From Myxococcales bacterium (GTDB taxonomy: Bacteria > Myxococcota_A > Bradymonadia > UBA4248), in the NCBI GenBank assembly GCA_004554395.1, contig SFMP01000077.1, positions 1 through 44,079 of the forward strand: DNA of 44,079 nucleotides, read 5' to 3'. The position numbers and the translations under genes are program-made. Positions within the stretch are counted from its first letter, which is position 1. Each line of letters starts with the position of its first letter. Positions 32,955 through 42,122 of the stretch are shown here, in pieces. The notes beneath the pieces were generated by a model that ran no database searches, was not told where the DNA came from, and saw nothing but the letters and a program-made list of their open reading frames with translations.

Positions 32955-35431
32955 CGCATCGAGACGCCACGGCGGCGGCGCAACGGCGGTTATATGGCGG
33001 AAAAGCGTTAAATCTCGCAACGCTCATCGGGGCGGGATTTTGCGTGCCTGCCGGGTTTGTCATTTCGACCGATGTATTTCAAGCCGAAATGCATCGAAAT
33101 ATATGTGAAAGACCGGGCGAAGACGTCGTTTGTATCGCCGAAAGTGCGATATTTTCAAAGTCTTTTGAAAAGGCGCTGCGACGGGCACTTGCCGAGACGC
33201 CGGGGCGCACGTGGGCGGTGCGATCGAGCTCGACCGACGAAGATTCGCGGCAAAACTCGATGGCTGGAATGCAAGAAAGCGTCATTGGCGTGTCGTCGTA
33301 TGACGATTGTTTGGCGGCGGTGAGGCGCGTATGGGCGAGTTTTTATGCGCGCGAACGATTATTATATCCGTCGAATGCAGATTTGACGGGCGAAGTGCCG
33401 GCGATGGCCGTCGTCATACAAGGATTTGTCGATTCCGAGTCGGCGGGCGTCGTATTTACGCACCATCCGTTTGTCGGATCGCGATGTATGCTCGTCAACG
33501 TTTCGCACGGGCAGGGGGCGGCTGTCGTCGATGGAAAGGCGGGCGAATCGATAACAGTCGATCGCTATCATGCCCAGAAAGATGCGGCGTCGGAATGTTT
33601 AACACCCGAACAAATCCGCGAACTCGTGCGCGTTGCCGCCGATATTGAATCGACGTTTGGGCGTGCACAAGATATCGAATTTTCGTTTGCACAAGGTCAA
33701 CTTTTCATCTTGCAAGCGCGCGATATCGTCAAACGGGAGCGCGAAAAGAATACGATTTACTCCAATGTCAATGTTGGCGAGGCGCTTTCGGGCGTGTGTA
33801 CGCCGATGACGTGGAGCGTCGGGATGATGTTTGCAAAACGCGGATTCGATACGATATTTTCGACGTTTGGATTGACGGCACCCGAGGGGTATTCGTATGT
33901 TTCGACGTTCTATGGGCATATTTATCTCAATATTTCGGAGATATTGAGCGTGGCATCGCAAGTGCCGTTTATCGATGCATCGACGCTTGCAAAGATAGGC
34001 GGTGTGAAATCGATCGACGATTATATTACGATGATCGAACCGATATCGGCGCGGCATTTCGTGCATCACTTGCCGCGTTCGATGGCGCGTCTTTGCAGCA
34101 TGCAACGGCAATTGCGCCATATTAAAGAACGCGAAATTGCATTTTGTCGACATCGCGATGAACTGCGATCGTTCGATACGCGACATTGCTCGAAACGCGA
34201 ATTATACGAGGCTTTTGCAAAGCTCGACGATGTCTTCTTCGATTGCGGTAACGATATGCTCGTGGCCGGAGCGAGTTTTTTGGCGTCGTATGTATTGTGC
34301 TCGTTGTTTTTAAATAAATGTCATGCTGCGAGTGATGAATCGCTCGAGTCGTATTTATTTAGTGGTTTGCTCGATGTGCGCAGTGCCGAGCCGGGGTTTG
34401 CGCTGCTCAATATGTCGAATGAAATCCGGAAACATCGCGATTTGAGCGATGCTTTCGTCGCCATGTTGTGGCAAAACGACGTCGCAGCGTTTCGCGCTCA
34501 GACCGAATCGCTCGACGGTGGCGCCGATTTTTGGCGCGATTTCGACGCTTTTATCCAAGCATACGGTGCGCGAGCAAATCAAGAAGCAGAACTCGCCAAT
34601 GCTCGTTGGTGCGAAGATCCGACGTTCTTATTTCAAGTCATTACGACGCATATCACGGCGTGTGTCGCGCCCAATGCAATGGCGCAAAAAGCCCAAGTCG
34701 ACGAGGCGGCAAACGAAAGACAGCTGCGCACCGACGAAATCGGTTCGACGTTGCCGTTTGCATTGCGACCGATATTCAAGAATTTGTTACATTGGGCGCA
34801 GAAAAATGCTCGCTTGCGCGAAAAATGGCGAGCTTATGTCGTCGATGTCCTCGGATTGTATCGATCTTTCTTGCGACAAACGGCACAACGCATGGTCGAA
34901 GACGGCACGATTTATGCGGTCGACGACGTTTTTTACTTGACTTATGAAGAATTGAAATCGTGGTTTTCGTCGCCCGCAAACTTGCGATATGCAAGGCTCT
35001 TCGTCGCATTCCGGCGGGCGCGGCACCAGGCCTATATGTCGGCTCGTGCATTGCCCGATACGTTTGTGACGCATCCGAACCGTTGCAACGAAGAAAAATG
35101 CCCAGCCGGATCGCGTATATTATATGGATTGCCGGCGTCGCCCGGATGCGTCCACTCGCGCGTGCGAGTTCTCGAGTCGTTGCAAGATGCTGGCGATTTG
35201 CAATATGGCGAAATACTCGTGACGCGGTCGACCGACGTCGGATGGACGCCGCTGTTTCTCGTCGCCTCGGCGATTTTGACCGAGCGCGGCGGACCGCTTT
35301 CGCACGCCTTCGTCGTCGCTCGCGAATACGGCGTGCCCGCCGTCGTCGCCATCCCAAACGTCACGCAAATTCTCAAAACGGGCGATGTCGTCACCGTTTC
35401 AGGGCAAAAGGGATTCGTCGCCGTCGAGTAG
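32927..35431 (+). CDS. Rifampicin phosphotransferase/PEP synthase-like dikinase
   Basis: 834 residues. N-terminal ATP-grasp domain of the PPDK/PEP-synthase type (RSSSTDEDSRQNSMAGMQES; GVVFTHHPFVG; DIEFSFAQGQLFILQARDI), a ~430-residue middle, and a C-terminal swivelling phosphohistidine domain ERGGPLSHAFVVAREYGVP (His793). The PEP/pyruvate-binding TIM barrel of PEP synthase is absent, and total length and order match rifampicin phosphotransferase (Rph), which inactivates rifamycins; other 'PEP-utilising' enzymes of this build exist, so the substrate is unknown. Start ATG inside the preceding lipoprotein gene. Its 3' end is the first copy of an 87-bp tandem repeat. Confidence 0.75.
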   Translation: MHFISLDEIAHRDATAAAQRRLYGGKALNLATLIGAGFCVPAGFVISTDVFQAEMHRNICERPGEDVVCIAESAIFSKSFEKALRRALAETPGRTWAVRSSSTDEDSRQNSMAGMQESVIGVSSYDDCLAAVRRVWASFYARERLLYPSNADLTGEVPAMAVVIQGFVDSESAGVVFTHHPFVGSRCMLVNVSHGQGAAVVDGKAGESITVDRYHAQKDAASECLTPEQIRELVRVAADIESTFGRAQDIEFSFAQGQLFILQARDIVKREREKNTIYSNVNVGEALSGVCTPMTWSVGMMFAKRGFDTIFSTFGLTAPEGYSYVSTFYGHIYLNISEILSVASQVPFIDASTLAKIGGVKSIDDYITMIEPISARHFVHHLPRSMARLCSMQRQLRHIKEREIAFCRHRDELRSFDTRHCSKRELYEAFAKLDDVFFDCGNDMLVAGASFLASYVLCSLFLNKCHAASDESLESYLFSGLLDVRSAEPGFALLNMSNEIRKHRDLSDAFVAMLWQNDVAAFRAQTESLDGGADFWRDFDAFIQAYGARANQEAELANARWCEDPTFLFQVITTHITACVAPNAMAQKAQVDEAANERQLRTDEIGSTLPFALRPIFKNLLHWAQKNARLREKWRAYVVDVLGLYRSFLRQTAQRMVEDGTIYAVDDVFYLTYEELKSWFSSPANLRYARLFVAFRRARHQAYMSARALPDTFVTHPNRCNEEKCPAGSRILYGLPASPGCVHSRVRVLESLQDAGDLQYGEILVTRSTDVGWTPLFLVASAILTERGGPLSHAFVVAREYGVPAVVAIPNVTQILKTGDVVTVSGQKGFVAVE

Positions 35432-35636
35432 AGATTGGCGAAAGCTGGTTGCGGTTTTGGAGAAACGGGCGATGTCGTCACCGTTTCGGGGCAAAAGGGC
35501 TTCGTCGCCGTCGAGTAGAGATTGGCGAAAGCTGGCTGCGGTTTTGGAGAAACGGGCGATGTCGTCACCGTTTCGGGGCAAAAGGGCTTCGTCGCCGTCG
35601 AGTAGAGATTGGCGAAAGCTGGTTGCGGTTTTGGAG
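35376..35636 (+). repeat. Three 87-bp tandem copies of a gene 3' end
   Basis: Exact 87-bp period: copies at 35376, 35463 and 35550. The first contains the last 18 codons and the stop of the dikinase gene plus 31 bp beyond it; the other two are non-coding duplicates differing by two to four bases (the intragenic copy has AGGGC and GGATTC, the others GGGGC and GGCTTC). Confidence 0.95.
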
Positions 35637-35722
35637 TAAAGGGAAAAATGGGGGCGTTGGGCGTCGTTGCGCCAGTTTGGTGATAATGAACGTTGCCAAT
35701 GAGAAGTGAAATGGCGTAAAAA

Positions 35723-35741
35723 GCGCCCCGAAAAGGGGCGC
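35723..35741. terminator. Short GC hairpin upstream of aspS
   Basis: GCGCCCC, loop GAAAA, GGGGCGC. It is about 40 bp before the aspS start and could end the preceding transcript or lie in the aspS leader; no T-tract. Confidence 0.5.
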
Positions 35742-35780
35742 AATAGGCTACGCCCTTGCGTTATATAGGAGTAACGAACA

Positions 35781-37586
35781 GTGAGTGAATTTTTGAATGG
35801 ATTTAAGCGCACGCATACGTGCGGCGCACTTCGCGGTAGCGATATCGGCAAGACCGTTCGCCTCGTCGGTTGGGTTCAAGATTATCGCAATTTGGGCAGT
35901 TTTTTGTTTATCGTTTTGCGCGACCGATACGGCGTCACGCAGATCCATATCGATGCGGCGAGCCCGTTGTTCGAGCAAGCGCAGAAGATCCGCGCCGAAT
36001 GGTGTATTGGCGTCGAAGGCGAAGTCATTTCGCGCGGCAAAGACGCCAATAAAAAGTTGGCTACGGGCGAAATCGAAGTCGAAGCTAAAGAATTGCGCGT
36101 ATTTAACCGCGCCGAAACGACGCCATTTGCCATCCACGACAAATGCGATGCCGACGAAAAAATCCGCCTCAAATATCGCTACCTCGATTTGCGCCGCCCA
36201 TGCCTCAACTACAATATTATTACGCGTAGCAAAGTGACGGGCATTATTCGTCGCGTGCTCGAATCGAAAGATTTCCTCGATCTCGAGACGCCAATCCTCG
36301 GCAAATCGACGCCCGAAGGCGCACGCGATTACTTGGTCCCGAGCCGCGTTCAGCCCGGGGCTTTCTATGCTTTGCCCCAATCGCCACAGCTCTTCAAACA
36401 GCTCTATATGGTGTCGGGATTCGACCGCTATTACCAAATCGCTCGATGCTTCCGCGACGAAGATTTGCGACTCGATCGCCAGCCCGAATTCACACAAATT
36501 GACATCGAAATGAGCTTTATCGAGCCCGAAGATATACAAAGCATTTGCGAAGAAATGATTTGCACGATCTTCAAAGAAATTCTCGATATCGATTTGCCGC
36601 GCCCGTTCAAGCGCATCACGTGGGACGATGCCATGAACCTCTACGGCGTCGATGCCCCCGATATCCGATTCGGCATGCTCCTCAACGACGTCACCGAAAT
36701 CTTCCGCAACACTGAGTTCAAACTCTTCGCACAAGCGCTCGAACAAAAACAAGGCACGATTCGCGCCATCTGCGTCCCTGCCTCGGTCAAGATGAGCCGA
36801 AAAGACATCGAACAAGGCCTTGCCGACGTCGCCAAGACATACGGCGCTAAAGTACTCGCTTGGACAAAAGTCGCCAACGGTCAACTCGATGCCGGCATCG
36901 CAAAAAACCTCTCCGACGCCGAAAAAACGGCTCTCATCGAACAAATGAAGCCCGAAGACGGCGCCACGCTCCTCTTCGTCGCCGATAAACTCAACATCGC
37001 TCGAAACGCCCTTGGTCGCGTCCGAAAAGAAATCGCCGTCAAAAACAATTGGGTTCCAAAGACGATGTCGAAACCCGAAGACGTCGGTCTAACATGGGTC
37101 ACCGATTTCCCCATGTTCGAGTGGAGCGATGAAGATAACCGCTGGTACGCCATGCATCACCCGTTCACGAGCCCACGCGCCAGCGATTGGCCCGCCTTCG
37201 AACGCGGCGATTTCGGGCAAGTCTACGCACAAGCCTACGACCTCGTCCTCAACGGAATCGAATTGGGCGGCGGCTCGATCCGTATCCATAATATAGACGT
37301 TCAAAAGAAAGTCTTCCGCGCACTCGGCATCGGCGACGAAGAAGCTCGCGCCAAATTCAGCTTCCTCCTCGACGCACTCTCGTTCGGCGCCCCTCCACAC
37401 GGCGGCTTGGCATTCGGGCTCGACCGTATGATCATGTTGCTCACCGGCGCCGACTCGCTGCGAGACGTCATCGCCTTCCCAAAGACGAATAAAGCCGCCG
37501 ATCTCATGACAGAAGCCCCGTCGACCGTCGATTCCAAACAACTCGACGAGCTCTGCATCGCGCACAAACTCCCCACCGAGGAATAA
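35781..37586 (+). CDS. aspS: Aspartyl-tRNA synthetase (bacterial type)
   Basis: Charges tRNA-Asp (and possibly tRNA-Asn). 601 residues: N-terminal OB-fold (VRLVGWVQDYRNLGSFLFIVLRDR), class II motif 2 (YQIARCFRDEDLRLDRQPEFTQID), GAD insertion domain (~290-420) typical of bacterial enzymes, motif 3 GGLAFGLDRMIMLLTG. Start is GTG at 35781 with TAGGAG 9 nt upstream. gatCAB genes that would show an indirect Asn route are not in the window. Its tail is duplicated downstream. Confidence 0.97.
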   Translation: MSEFLNGFKRTHTCGALRGSDIGKTVRLVGWVQDYRNLGSFLFIVLRDRYGVTQIHIDAASPLFEQAQKIRAEWCIGVEGEVISRGKDANKKLATGEIEVEAKELRVFNRAETTPFAIHDKCDADEKIRLKYRYLDLRRPCLNYNIITRSKVTGIIRRVLESKDFLDLETPILGKSTPEGARDYLVPSRVQPGAFYALPQSPQLFKQLYMVSGFDRYYQIARCFRDEDLRLDRQPEFTQIDIEMSFIEPEDIQSICEEMICTIFKEILDIDLPRPFKRITWDDAMNLYGVDAPDIRFGMLLNDVTEIFRNTEFKLFAQALEQKQGTIRAICVPASVKMSRKDIEQGLADVAKTYGAKVLAWTKVANGQLDAGIAKNLSDAEKTALIEQMKPEDGATLLFVADKLNIARNALGRVRKEIAVKNNWVPKTMSKPEDVGLTWVTDFPMFEWSDEDNRWYAMHHPFTSPRASDWPAFERGDFGQVYAQAYDLVLNGIELGGGSIRIHNIDVQKKVFRALGIGDEEARAKFSFLLDALSFGAPPHGGLAFGLDRMIMLLTGADSLRDVIAFPKTNKAADLMTEAPSTVDSKQLDELCIAHKLPTEE

Positions 37587-37730
37587 ATAAGCCCGCCAAA
37601 TAGCTCGATCGAGTCCGAGAAATGGCTCGTTCGAGCTCTGCATCGCGCACAAACTCCCCACCGAGGAATAAATAAGCCCGCCAAATAGCTCGATCGAGTC
37701 CGAGAAATAGCTCGATCGAGTCCGAGAAAT
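37548..37730 (+). repeat. Tandem copies of the aspS 3' end
   Basis: An 85-bp unit starts at 37548 (inside aspS, last 12 codons, stop and 47 bp beyond) and again at 37633. The tail of the second copy is itself doubled: 22 bp beginning AGCTCGATCGAGTCC at 37687 and 37709. Confidence 0.93.
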
Positions 37731-37832
37731 GGCTCAATCCAACGCCATCCTGACAATTCGATGACAATCGCGTCCTAAACTCTACATCGACCAATGACCC
37801 GTTGCCATTGGCTAGAGCTATGGAGCGTCATC

Positions 37833-39287
37833 ATGAAAACGGCTATCGTTCGAGTTCGTCAAAATCGTTGCGATCAATGGAATATCGATTCATCGCTTAA
37901 ACGCGGTCTCGCACCGTTCGTCGGCAAAGCCCTCGTCCCCTTCGAAGTCATTCAAGGGCAAGCCGTCATGCCCGTGCGCCAAATGGCGCTTTGGGCCGCC
38001 ATCGCCCGACGCTCCAACGACGACGTCGCCATCTTCGACGCCACGCGCGAATACCTCACGCTCTGGCAATACGAACGCGTCGTCTTCTTCATGGATGCAT
38101 GTAACGCCTCCGAAACACTACGACACGCCAAAGCATGCCTCGAATCGGGCATCGAAGTCGCCATCGCAAGCGGCGCAAAAGACGTCTATCGCGCCAACGC
38201 AAAAGCCGATTACGCCAACGATATCGCTTGGATCGGACTCTCGCTCGACGACGCGCGCCATTTCTTCGCACAAAAATCAACAGAATCGACTTCGCAAAAC
38301 GCCCCAGAATCGACTTCGCAAAGCGCCCCCGAATTGGGTTCGCCAAACGCCCCCGAGTGCCTCATTCCCGATTGGTGCGCCACGCCCATCGGCGACTACT
38401 GCCCCTATTTCGTTCCCATCTCACTCGCCTACGAAGCCGCCGGCAAACTCCACGCCCGTTCTCCCGAGTCCATCATCGACGAAATCCGACAACTCAAAAA
38501 GTTAGGCGTCCTCACCGAATCCAAAAAAGTCGTCTTCGACAGCCCATTCACATCGCAAGCACAAGCACACGAAGCCATCCTTAGGCTCGCTCTGCGACTC
38601 ATCACCGAAGATATCGCCTGGGCCGCCTACCTCCCCGCACTCACCGACGGCCGCGACATCGCACGCCTACGCCGCGCCGGACTCTGCATGGCTTTCCTCG
38701 GCTCCTCCATGAACTTCCACGGACTCATGCACGACGGCATCGCACGAAATATCACCGCCGAAAGCATCAAAGCTTTCAAATCGCGCGGCATCATTGTAGG
38801 TGCTACACTTACACTCACCCCAAGCGGCGCCCCCACCGAAACATCGCCCTTCAAAGCCAACGACGTCAAACGCCTCATGTCGGCCGGCATCGACCTCCCC
38901 GAAATCGTCATCGACACGCCCTACCCCGAAACCGCCGCATTCGCCTCTCTCTGCGCCACCCACAGCATCACCTCGCTCGATTGGAACGACTACGATGGCT
39001 CGCACCTCGTCTACACCACACCCAACGCCGCCGCCACCGCCAACGCCATCGAAGCTGACTGCAAAGCCGCACGCCGCGACATCGCCTCCCCAATCGCCCT
39101 GGCCACGCGCCTCTTCAAACCGACTATCGCACTCGTCCAGCACTTCTTCAAATCCGCCCTCCCACTCCACGAGTCCATCGCCCTGCGATTCGCACTCGCC
39201 GCATCGGCCTACAAAAAAGCACAATCCACCGGCGCCACACCACTGCCCAGCCTCGACGGCGTCACACTCATCGGAAAATACGCCTAA
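37833..39287 (+). CDS. B12-binding/radical-SAM-type protein lacking the 4Fe-4S cysteines
   Basis: 484 residues. The C-terminal 300 follow the HpnP/BchE-like radical SAM plan: RSPESIIDEIRQLKKLG, VVFDSPFTSQ, WAAYLPALTDGRDIARLRRAG, then a TIM-barrel-like run. In active members a CxxxCxxC triad lies just before; here the equivalent segment reads YCPYFVPISLAY, so only Cys190 remains, with Val194 and Ser197 in place of the others. The N-terminal part may be a remnant of the cobalamin-binding domain. A Ser/Thr/Ala repeat (NAPESTSQSAPELGSPNAPE; DNA 38,275-38,361) joins them. The ATG at 37833 is used (GGAG 8 nt upstream). Probably a pseudoenzyme. Confidence 0.65.
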   Translation: MKTAIVRVRQNRCDQWNIDSSLKRGLAPFVGKALVPFEVIQGQAVMPVRQMALWAAIARRSNDDVAIFDATREYLTLWQYERVVFFMDACNASETLRHAKACLESGIEVAIASGAKDVYRANAKADYANDIAWIGLSLDDARHFFAQKSTESTSQNAPESTSQSAPELGSPNAPECLIPDWCATPIGDYCPYFVPISLAYEAAGKLHARSPESIIDEIRQLKKLGVLTESKKVVFDSPFTSQAQAHEAILRLALRLITEDIAWAAYLPALTDGRDIARLRRAGLCMAFLGSSMNFHGLMHDGIARNITAESIKAFKSRGIIVGATLTLTPSGAPTETSPFKANDVKRLMSAGIDLPEIVIDTPYPETAAFASLCATHSITSLDWNDYDGSHLVYTTPNAAATANAIEADCKAARRDIASPIALATRLFKPTIALVQHFFKSALPLHESIALRFALAASAYKKAQSTGATPLPSLDGVTLIGKYA

Positions 39288-39351
39288 ACCAACCACGCGC
39301 CCATCGCCGCGCCCCGTCGCCCCCTGTGATCGACGCCTTTTGTCTCCGATG

Positions 39352-39422
39352 GCGAAGCTATTTCGCTTGTGCTCAATACGCTTCGCTCTCGCCCTATCTC
39401 GCCCTGCGGGCTCAATACGGGC
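39352..39422 (+). repeat. Two type-2 hairpin repeats (locus D)
   Basis: 39352-39386: outer stem GCGAAGC:GCTTCGC (7 of 7), core TATTTCGC, TTGT, GCTCAATAC. 39391-39422: outer stem GCCC:GGGC, core TATCTCGCCC, TGC, GGGCTCAATAC; the second is identical to the type-2 unit in locus A. Confidence 0.88.
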
Positions 39423-39432
39423 TCTTGGCTCC

Positions 39433-39522
39433 GCCTATGTGCTCACTGCGTTGCGCGCATACGGCTCCGCTGGCGGGCTATGTGCTCGTGCCCTGCAGGG
39501 CACTTGCGCGCATACGCCCGCC
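39433..39522 (+). repeat. Type-1 hairpin doublet (locus D)
   Basis: 39433-39465: outer stem GCC:GGC, inner ACTGCG. 39472-39522: outer stem GGCGGGC:GCCCGCC (7 of 7), inner GTGCCCTGCAGGGCAC (fully palindromic). Boxes TATGTGCTC and TTGCGCGCATAC unchanged, spacer TCCGCT. Confidence 0.92.
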
Positions 39523-39702
39523 TTTTGTTTTGGCATCGCAATGCCACATATCGTTTTTCTATCCATCGATCGCGCAATGCGATCGCATGAGCGAAAAAGA
39601 ATTCTGCGAGAATAGCTTATTTCGCGCATATCGAGTATGAGAGCCCTGCAAAGCCGACCGATGGGCGATGGTGCCCAGAAATTGCGGTTTTCAGGAGGTT
39701 AT

Positions 39703-40929
39703 ATGATTACTTATGATGATGAATTGCAAACTCTACTCGACGAAGAAGAGGCGCGTCAGAAGTCCGTATTGCGTCTTATCCCAAGCGAAAATATCGTTTC
39801 CGATGGCGTGCGCGAAGCACTCGGATCGGTGTTAGTCAATAAGTATTCCGAGGGCTACCCTGGCAAGCGCTATTACCAAGGGCAAGCAGTGCTCGACAAA
39901 GTCGAGCGTTTGGCGCAATCGCGAGCAAAGGCGCTTTTTGGTGCCGAGCACGCCAATGTACAGAGTTATAGCGGTTCGCCTGCCAATATGGCTGTCTACA
40001 TGGCGCTATGTGCCCCCGGCGACACGATCATCGGTCTCGGTCTCAACTCTGGCGGTCATCTGACGCATGGACGAAACGTCAATTTCTCGGGAAAATTGTA
40101 CAATGCCCAACCGATCGAAGTGAATCCCGAGACCGAAGCCCTCGACTACGATGAAATCGAGCGCCAATGTATCGAGGCCAAGCCAAAAGTCATGTTCATC
40201 GGGACGACGTCGTATTCGCGAGCCTTTGATTTTGCTCGCCTTCGCGATATTGCCGATAAATGTGGAGCTTATTTAGTCGCCGACATTGCCCACGTCGCAG
40301 GGCTCGTCGCCGCCGGCGTCTACCCGAGCCCCGTTCCCTATGCCGATGCCGTGACGATGACGACGCACAAGACGTTGCGCGGACCGCGCGGCGGGATGAT
40401 ACTTTGCAAAGAAAAACATGCAAAGGCGATCGATCGCACCGTGTTCCCCGGCATTCAAGGCGGGCCACACATGAACCAAGTCGCCGCACTCGCCGTCGCG
40501 CTCAAAGAAGCGGCGACCGACGATTTCAAAGCTTATAGCCGACAGATCGTCGACAATGCGCAATGTTTGGCGCAATGTCTCGTCGATCGCGGGTTGCGAA
40601 TCGTCAGCGGTGGTACAGATTGCCATTTAATGGTCGTCGATTTGCGAGCCAAATCGGTCGACGGAAAAACGGCGGCAATTGCCCTCGAAGAATCGGGGAT
40701 CGTGTGCAATTTCAATGCAATACCCTACGACCCGAATCCGCCCATGCGCCCGAGTGGCATTCGATTGGGCACGCCATCGATCACGACGCGCGGACTCAAA
40801 ACCGAACACATGCCACAAGTCGCCGATTGGATCGTCCGCGTCTTAGACCATATCGACGATCCATCGATTCGCGCGGGCATTGCCGATGAAGTGCGCCAAT
40901 TCTTGGCGCAGTTCCCATACAATCATTAA
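39703..40929 (+). CDS. glyA: Serine hydroxymethyltransferase
   Basis: PLP enzyme making glycine and methylene-tetrahydrofolate from serine. 408 residues; LRLIPSENIVS, NKYSEGYPGKRYYQG, the PLP lysine in TTHKTLRGPRGG (Lys223) and GIQGGPHMNQVAALAVAL are diagnostic. Start at 39703 has AGGAGG 5 nt before the ATG; the longer frame is not used. Converges with the LuxE-like gene, 8 bp gap. Confidence 0.96.
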   Translation: MITYDDELQTLLDEEEARQKSVLRLIPSENIVSDGVREALGSVLVNKYSEGYPGKRYYQGQAVLDKVERLAQSRAKALFGAEHANVQSYSGSPANMAVYMALCAPGDTIIGLGLNSGGHLTHGRNVNFSGKLYNAQPIEVNPETEALDYDEIERQCIEAKPKVMFIGTTSYSRAFDFARLRDIADKCGAYLVADIAHVAGLVAAGVYPSPVPYADAVTMTTHKTLRGPRGGMILCKEKHAKAIDRTVFPGIQGGPHMNQVAALAVALKEAATDDFKAYSRQIVDNAQCLAQCLVDRGLRIVSGGTDCHLMVVDLRAKSVDGKTAAIALEESGIVCNFNAIPYDPNPPMRPSGIRLGTPSITTRGLKTEHMPQVADWIVRVLDHIDDPSIRAGIADEVRQFLAQFPYNH

Positions 40930-40937
40930 ATCACGAC

Positions 40938-42122
40938 TCACGCGTGTCGCGCTTGTGCGTTCCATTCGTCCCAAGCCATCGAGCAACCTTTCGGGACGGC
41001 GCTGGGCGCGCGCCCTCGGAGTCGCAAACCGTATTTGGGGAATCCTACGGTCGCGCGTCGGACGTCGGGCGGAAGCTCGACCAAAGTGCCGACATCGCCG
41101 GTGAGTATATAGGCGGCGCTATCGAGGTTGCATAGATCGAAGAATGCGATTTGCCCTTCGTGACCCGGCAAGACGGGAGCCATCGTTTCGGGGTTGAAGA
41201 GCATGCATTTCATCCAGCCGGGGAAGATATAGAGGCATTCATCGGGGCATGTCGTTCGGTTGTTGAGTGCACAAATTTCGTAGCCTTGGCTAGAGAGTTC
41301 GCACATGCCGTATTCGCCATAGATGTGCCCGATCTCGATGCCGAGTTTGTCGCACAACGCTTGTCGAAGTTCGGCTTTGGGGATTTCGCGCGTTCGCCCC
41401 TTATATCCGCCCGTTTCGAGTAGGCAAGACCCCGGAGCGCAGTGGATGGGGGCGATGTGCGATGATTCGATCCAATCGAGCAATTCGACGTAGGCAAAGG
41501 CTGGCCCGAAGATGTGGACGGCGACGCCGTCGCGCTCGGCGTCTCGCAACGCTGCGACAAAACTTTTGCAATCGAGTCCGCGATCGAAATCGAAGAAGAA
41601 ACCTGATCCCTCCGCGCCATAGTTTTGTACGAATTGCGTTATCATATAACCGAGCGACGAATGCGGATTCGATTCATACGACGGCATGAGCGATAAGAAA
41701 CGCATGCCTTTGGGCATGAGCCGAGATATATATAATGTAAAAGTATATATCAAAGCGCGTTGTAATAATCCCGTATCGCGAAATCGATGTATACTTTTCA
41801 CGCCCTCGGTCGTGCCACTCGACCGAAATTCTGCAACGGTTTGTTCTTGCCCAAATGGGCATATATCGGCGCGTTTAAAACTTTCGACGGGCAGGGGCGG
41901 ATAAGAAAGTATCGACGTTCCGCGTTCTGTACATCGTTGTAAACTACAATATCGCCCGTAGCGCGGGTGATTGAGCCGTTGATATTCGAGCACGTCGACT
42001 AAGAGTTCGCCCATCTTGGGCTCTTGATCGATGGGCATCGCCGACGAACCCCACTGAAAGTATGAAAATAAATAATCCGATATCCTTTTGCTCAATTCCG
42101 AGCGCAATGCTTCGTCTACCAT
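40938..42122 (-). CDS. LuxE-type acyl-protein synthetase family protein
   Basis: 394 residues of the LuxE/PaaK-related acyl-activating family: EFRSSGTTEGVKSIH (ATP-binding loop), SLMPSYESNPHSSLGYMI, HIFGPAFAYVELLDWI, GGYKGRTREIPKAEL, HIYGEYGMCELSSQGYE. LuxE activates a fatty acid as acyl-AMP and passes it to a partner; without luxC/luxD here the partner is unknown. Start is the ATG at 42122, sharing one base with the def stop (TAATG), so the two are coupled; the longer frame into def is a shadow. Confidence 0.85.
   Translation of the reverse strand: MVDEALRSELSKRISDYLFSYFQWGSSAMPIDQEPKMGELLVDVLEYQRLNHPRYGRYCSLQRCTERGTSILSYPPLPVESFKRADICPFGQEQTVAEFRSSGTTEGVKSIHRFRDTGLLQRALIYTFTLYISRLMPKGMRFLSLMPSYESNPHSSLGYMITQFVQNYGAEGSGFFFDFDRGLDCKSFVAALRDAERDGVAVHIFGPAFAYVELLDWIESSHIAPIHCAPGSCLLETGGYKGRTREIPKAELRQALCDKLGIEIGHIYGEYGMCELSSQGYEICALNNRTTCPDECLYIFPGWMKCMLFNPETMAPVLPGHEGQIAFFDLCNLDSAAYILTGDVGTLVELPPDVRRATVGFPKYGLRLRGRAPSAVPKGCSMAWDEWNAQARHA

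Larger units (their letters stand above)
39288..39702. other. Intergenic with repeat locus D
   Basis: No gene supported. 39,352-39,522 is made of hairpin repeats; 39,530-39,700 should hold the glyA promoter, none convincingly recognised. Confidence 0.55.

Noticed and set aside
35385..35639. Open frame of 84 codons with a 29-residue repeat across the 87-bp array
   Set aside because: It is a frame through the duplicated gene tail; the 87-bp period keeps it open by arithmetic. No ribosome binding site or family match.
35748..36944. 398-codon frame antisense to aspS
   Set aside because: The plus strand is unmistakably aspS; the opposite frame is a codon-bias shadow.
3506..39522. Hairpin repeats as integron attC sites or a CRISPR array
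   Set aside because: No GTTRRRY/RYYYAAC simple sites and no gene cassettes between copies; doublets without regular unique spacers exclude CRISPR.
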